A stretch of DNA of 64,000 nt from Fimbriiglobus ruber. Lineage in GTDB: Bacteria > Planctomycetota > Planctomycetia > Gemmatales > Gemmataceae. The notes under the pieces were generated by a model. That model saw only the letters and a list, made by a program, of their open reading frames with translations. It was not told where the DNA came from and ran no database searches. Shown here one piece after another: positions 62,902 to 64,000 of this stretch. Positions within the stretch are counted from its first letter, which is position 1. Every line of letters starts with the position of its first letter. The DNA is taken from contig NZ_NIDE01000010.1 in NCBI RefSeq assembly GCF_002197845.1, positions 62,001 through 126,000 of the forward strand, in the 5' to 3' direction. The position numbers and the translations under genes were made by a program.

Positions 62902-64000
62902 TCACTCCGGCCTCATTGCCAGGCGGCCGGCTTTGATGATGCCGCCCTGCATCACGGCAATGAATCGGTGGCGGTCTTCCAGAATCGAAATGTTCGCGGC
63001 CACATCCCCATCCACCACGAGGATGTCAGCGAGTTTGCCGGGCGTCAGTGTGCCGATCTCGTCGCCGCGGCCCATGATCTCGGCTCCCGTCCGCGTCGCG
63101 CACCGGATCACTTCGAGCGGCGACAGGCCGACGCAGTTCACGAAGAACGTCAGTTCCCTGGCGTAATCCCCGTGCGGGTTCCAGGCGAAGCCGTAGTCGC
63201 CGCCCATGCCGAGCCGGCCGCCCGAACGGAGAATCATCCGGGCGCTCTCGGCGCCGGCTTCCAACGTCTCTTTGTGCCCATCCACGACGCGCTGCGACAT
63301 GCCGTAAGCCGGGCCGTGTTCGATGCTGGCGAGTTCGAAGTAGAGGGCGGGGACGCACGGCACGTTTCGCGACAGCAGCAGGTCGAGCGCCTCGGCGTCC
63401 ATGAACGTGCCGTGTTCGATCGCGTCGTACCCGGCTCGTAAGGCGTTCTTGATCCCCTGATTCGCCCGGCAGTGGCCGGTCACTTTGAGCCGGTGGTTGT
63501 GAGCGGTCGCGACGACGGCGTGCATCTCCTCGAAGGTCATGCAGAGTGTGTGGTGGTCGTTCGCGTCCGGGGCCGCGGCGTCGCCGGTGGGGTACGTCTT
63601 CACCCACTCGACGCCGTCCTTGACCAGTTTTCGCACGGCCGACGGCCGCCCGTGCCTCGTCCGGACCGTTGACGAGGAGTACCAGACCGTCCATCCCGAT
63701 CGCGCGGAAGTCCGGGTTCCAGTCCATCAGCCCGCCTACCCCGCATACCTCCCGTCCGCTCGCGGCCAACCGCGGGCCGGGGATGAGATCATTCTCGATC
63801 GCCTTCTTGAGCCAAACGTCGATGTTGAACAGGCTCCCATCACTCCGGGCCGCCGTGTAGCCGCATTCGAGGGCGAGTTTGGCGTTTACGGTCGCGAGCA
63901 GGGTGACGTATTCGACCGGGTATTTGATGTCGAGGTCTTCGAGCGCGGCGACGTTGAAGTACGTCGGGTGGAAGTGGGCTTCGACCAGACCCGGCATGAT
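62902..64000 (-). pseudogene. Amidohydrolase (imidazolonepropionase-like), frameshifted by a 7-bp duplication, partial
   Basis: The upstream frame (from the window end) has MPGLVEAHFHPTYFNVAALE, the metal-binding HxH region, then TVNAKLALECGYTAARSDGS and GMDGLVLLVNGPDEARAAV. The tandem ACGGCCG-ACGGCCG (63635-63648) then shifts the frame. Removing one unit continues directly with RKLVKDGVEWVKTYPTGD, the metal-site His in KVTGHCRANQGI, YDAIEHGTFMD and MGGDYGFAWNPHGDYAREL, ending LTPGKLADILVVDGD. The family hydrolyses cyclic amides or related bonds and includes Xaa-Pro dipeptidase-like members. Apart from the duplication the sequence looks intact. The 5' end lies outside the window. Confidence 0.85.

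Overview
The window looks like chromosomal DNA of a Gemmataceae-type planctomycete (Gemmata/Fimbriiglobus relatives). This rests on high GC, a DUF1559 prepilin-like protein, a Ser/Thr kinase with an anti-sigma-like zinc finger next to an ECF sigma factor, a Gfo/Idh/MocA oxidoreductase beside a DUF1080 hydrolase, an ISAzo13 (Rhodopirellula-type) transposase and many IS copies. No rRNA, tRNA or CRISPR array was recognised.

Region 1 (1-15.1 kb) is a mobile-element graveyard built on polymorphic-toxin (Rhs) remnants. It holds a cut deaminase-type toxin tip (371-690), an AT-rich gene split by an IS66 element that itself carries an IS630 element (750-4575), an IS5 copy, two full IS701 copies, an Rhs core gene with two lesions, an IS21 element sitting between two copies of the same Rhs segment, and a cut gene carrying another IS630 element. 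Target-site duplications are readable for most elements, so the order of insertions can be reconstructed.

Region 2 (15.8-26.3 kb) is ordinary planctomycete chromosome on the minus strand: Gfo/Idh/MocA oxidoreductase, DUF1080 hydrolase (split by an ISH3/IS4-like element), a secreted protein, a lipoprotein, a DUF1559 protein, a Ser/Thr kinase and an ECF sigma factor. An IS701 copy and a 155-bp MITE lie inside it. An IS1202/ISNCY-type element with a 17-bp target duplication and an ISAzo13 element follow (26.4-29.6 kb).

Region 3 (29.65-42.06 kb) is a leftward block of phage- or plasmid-like genes: small HTH/terminase-like protein, ParB-methyltransferase fusion, family A DNA polymerase, primase-polymerase/DUF3987 protein, sigma-like regulator, several small proteins with overlapping starts and stops, and a QueC-like PP-loop ATPase fused to a winged helix with a broken partner gene. 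It has iteron-like repeats but no integrase or capsid gene. It is the best candidate for an undescribed system, probably a defective replicon or prophage carrying a defence or modification cassette.

Region 4 (42.4-60.2 kb) is a second IS cluster: a decayed IS701-like element, two IS21 types, a decayed DDE transposase, IS701, two IS5 copies, two IS3 elements, an IS4 fragment and a DUF6399-like gene. It encloses remnants of a zinc-ribbon protein, an AT-rich orphan gene and a serine recombinase. Region 5 (60.2-64 kb) returns to chromosome with a TPR protein and an amidohydrolase that is frameshifted by a 7-bp duplication and runs off the window.

Many frameshifts here fall on homopolymers, so sequencing error must be weighed against real decay or programmed frameshifting.
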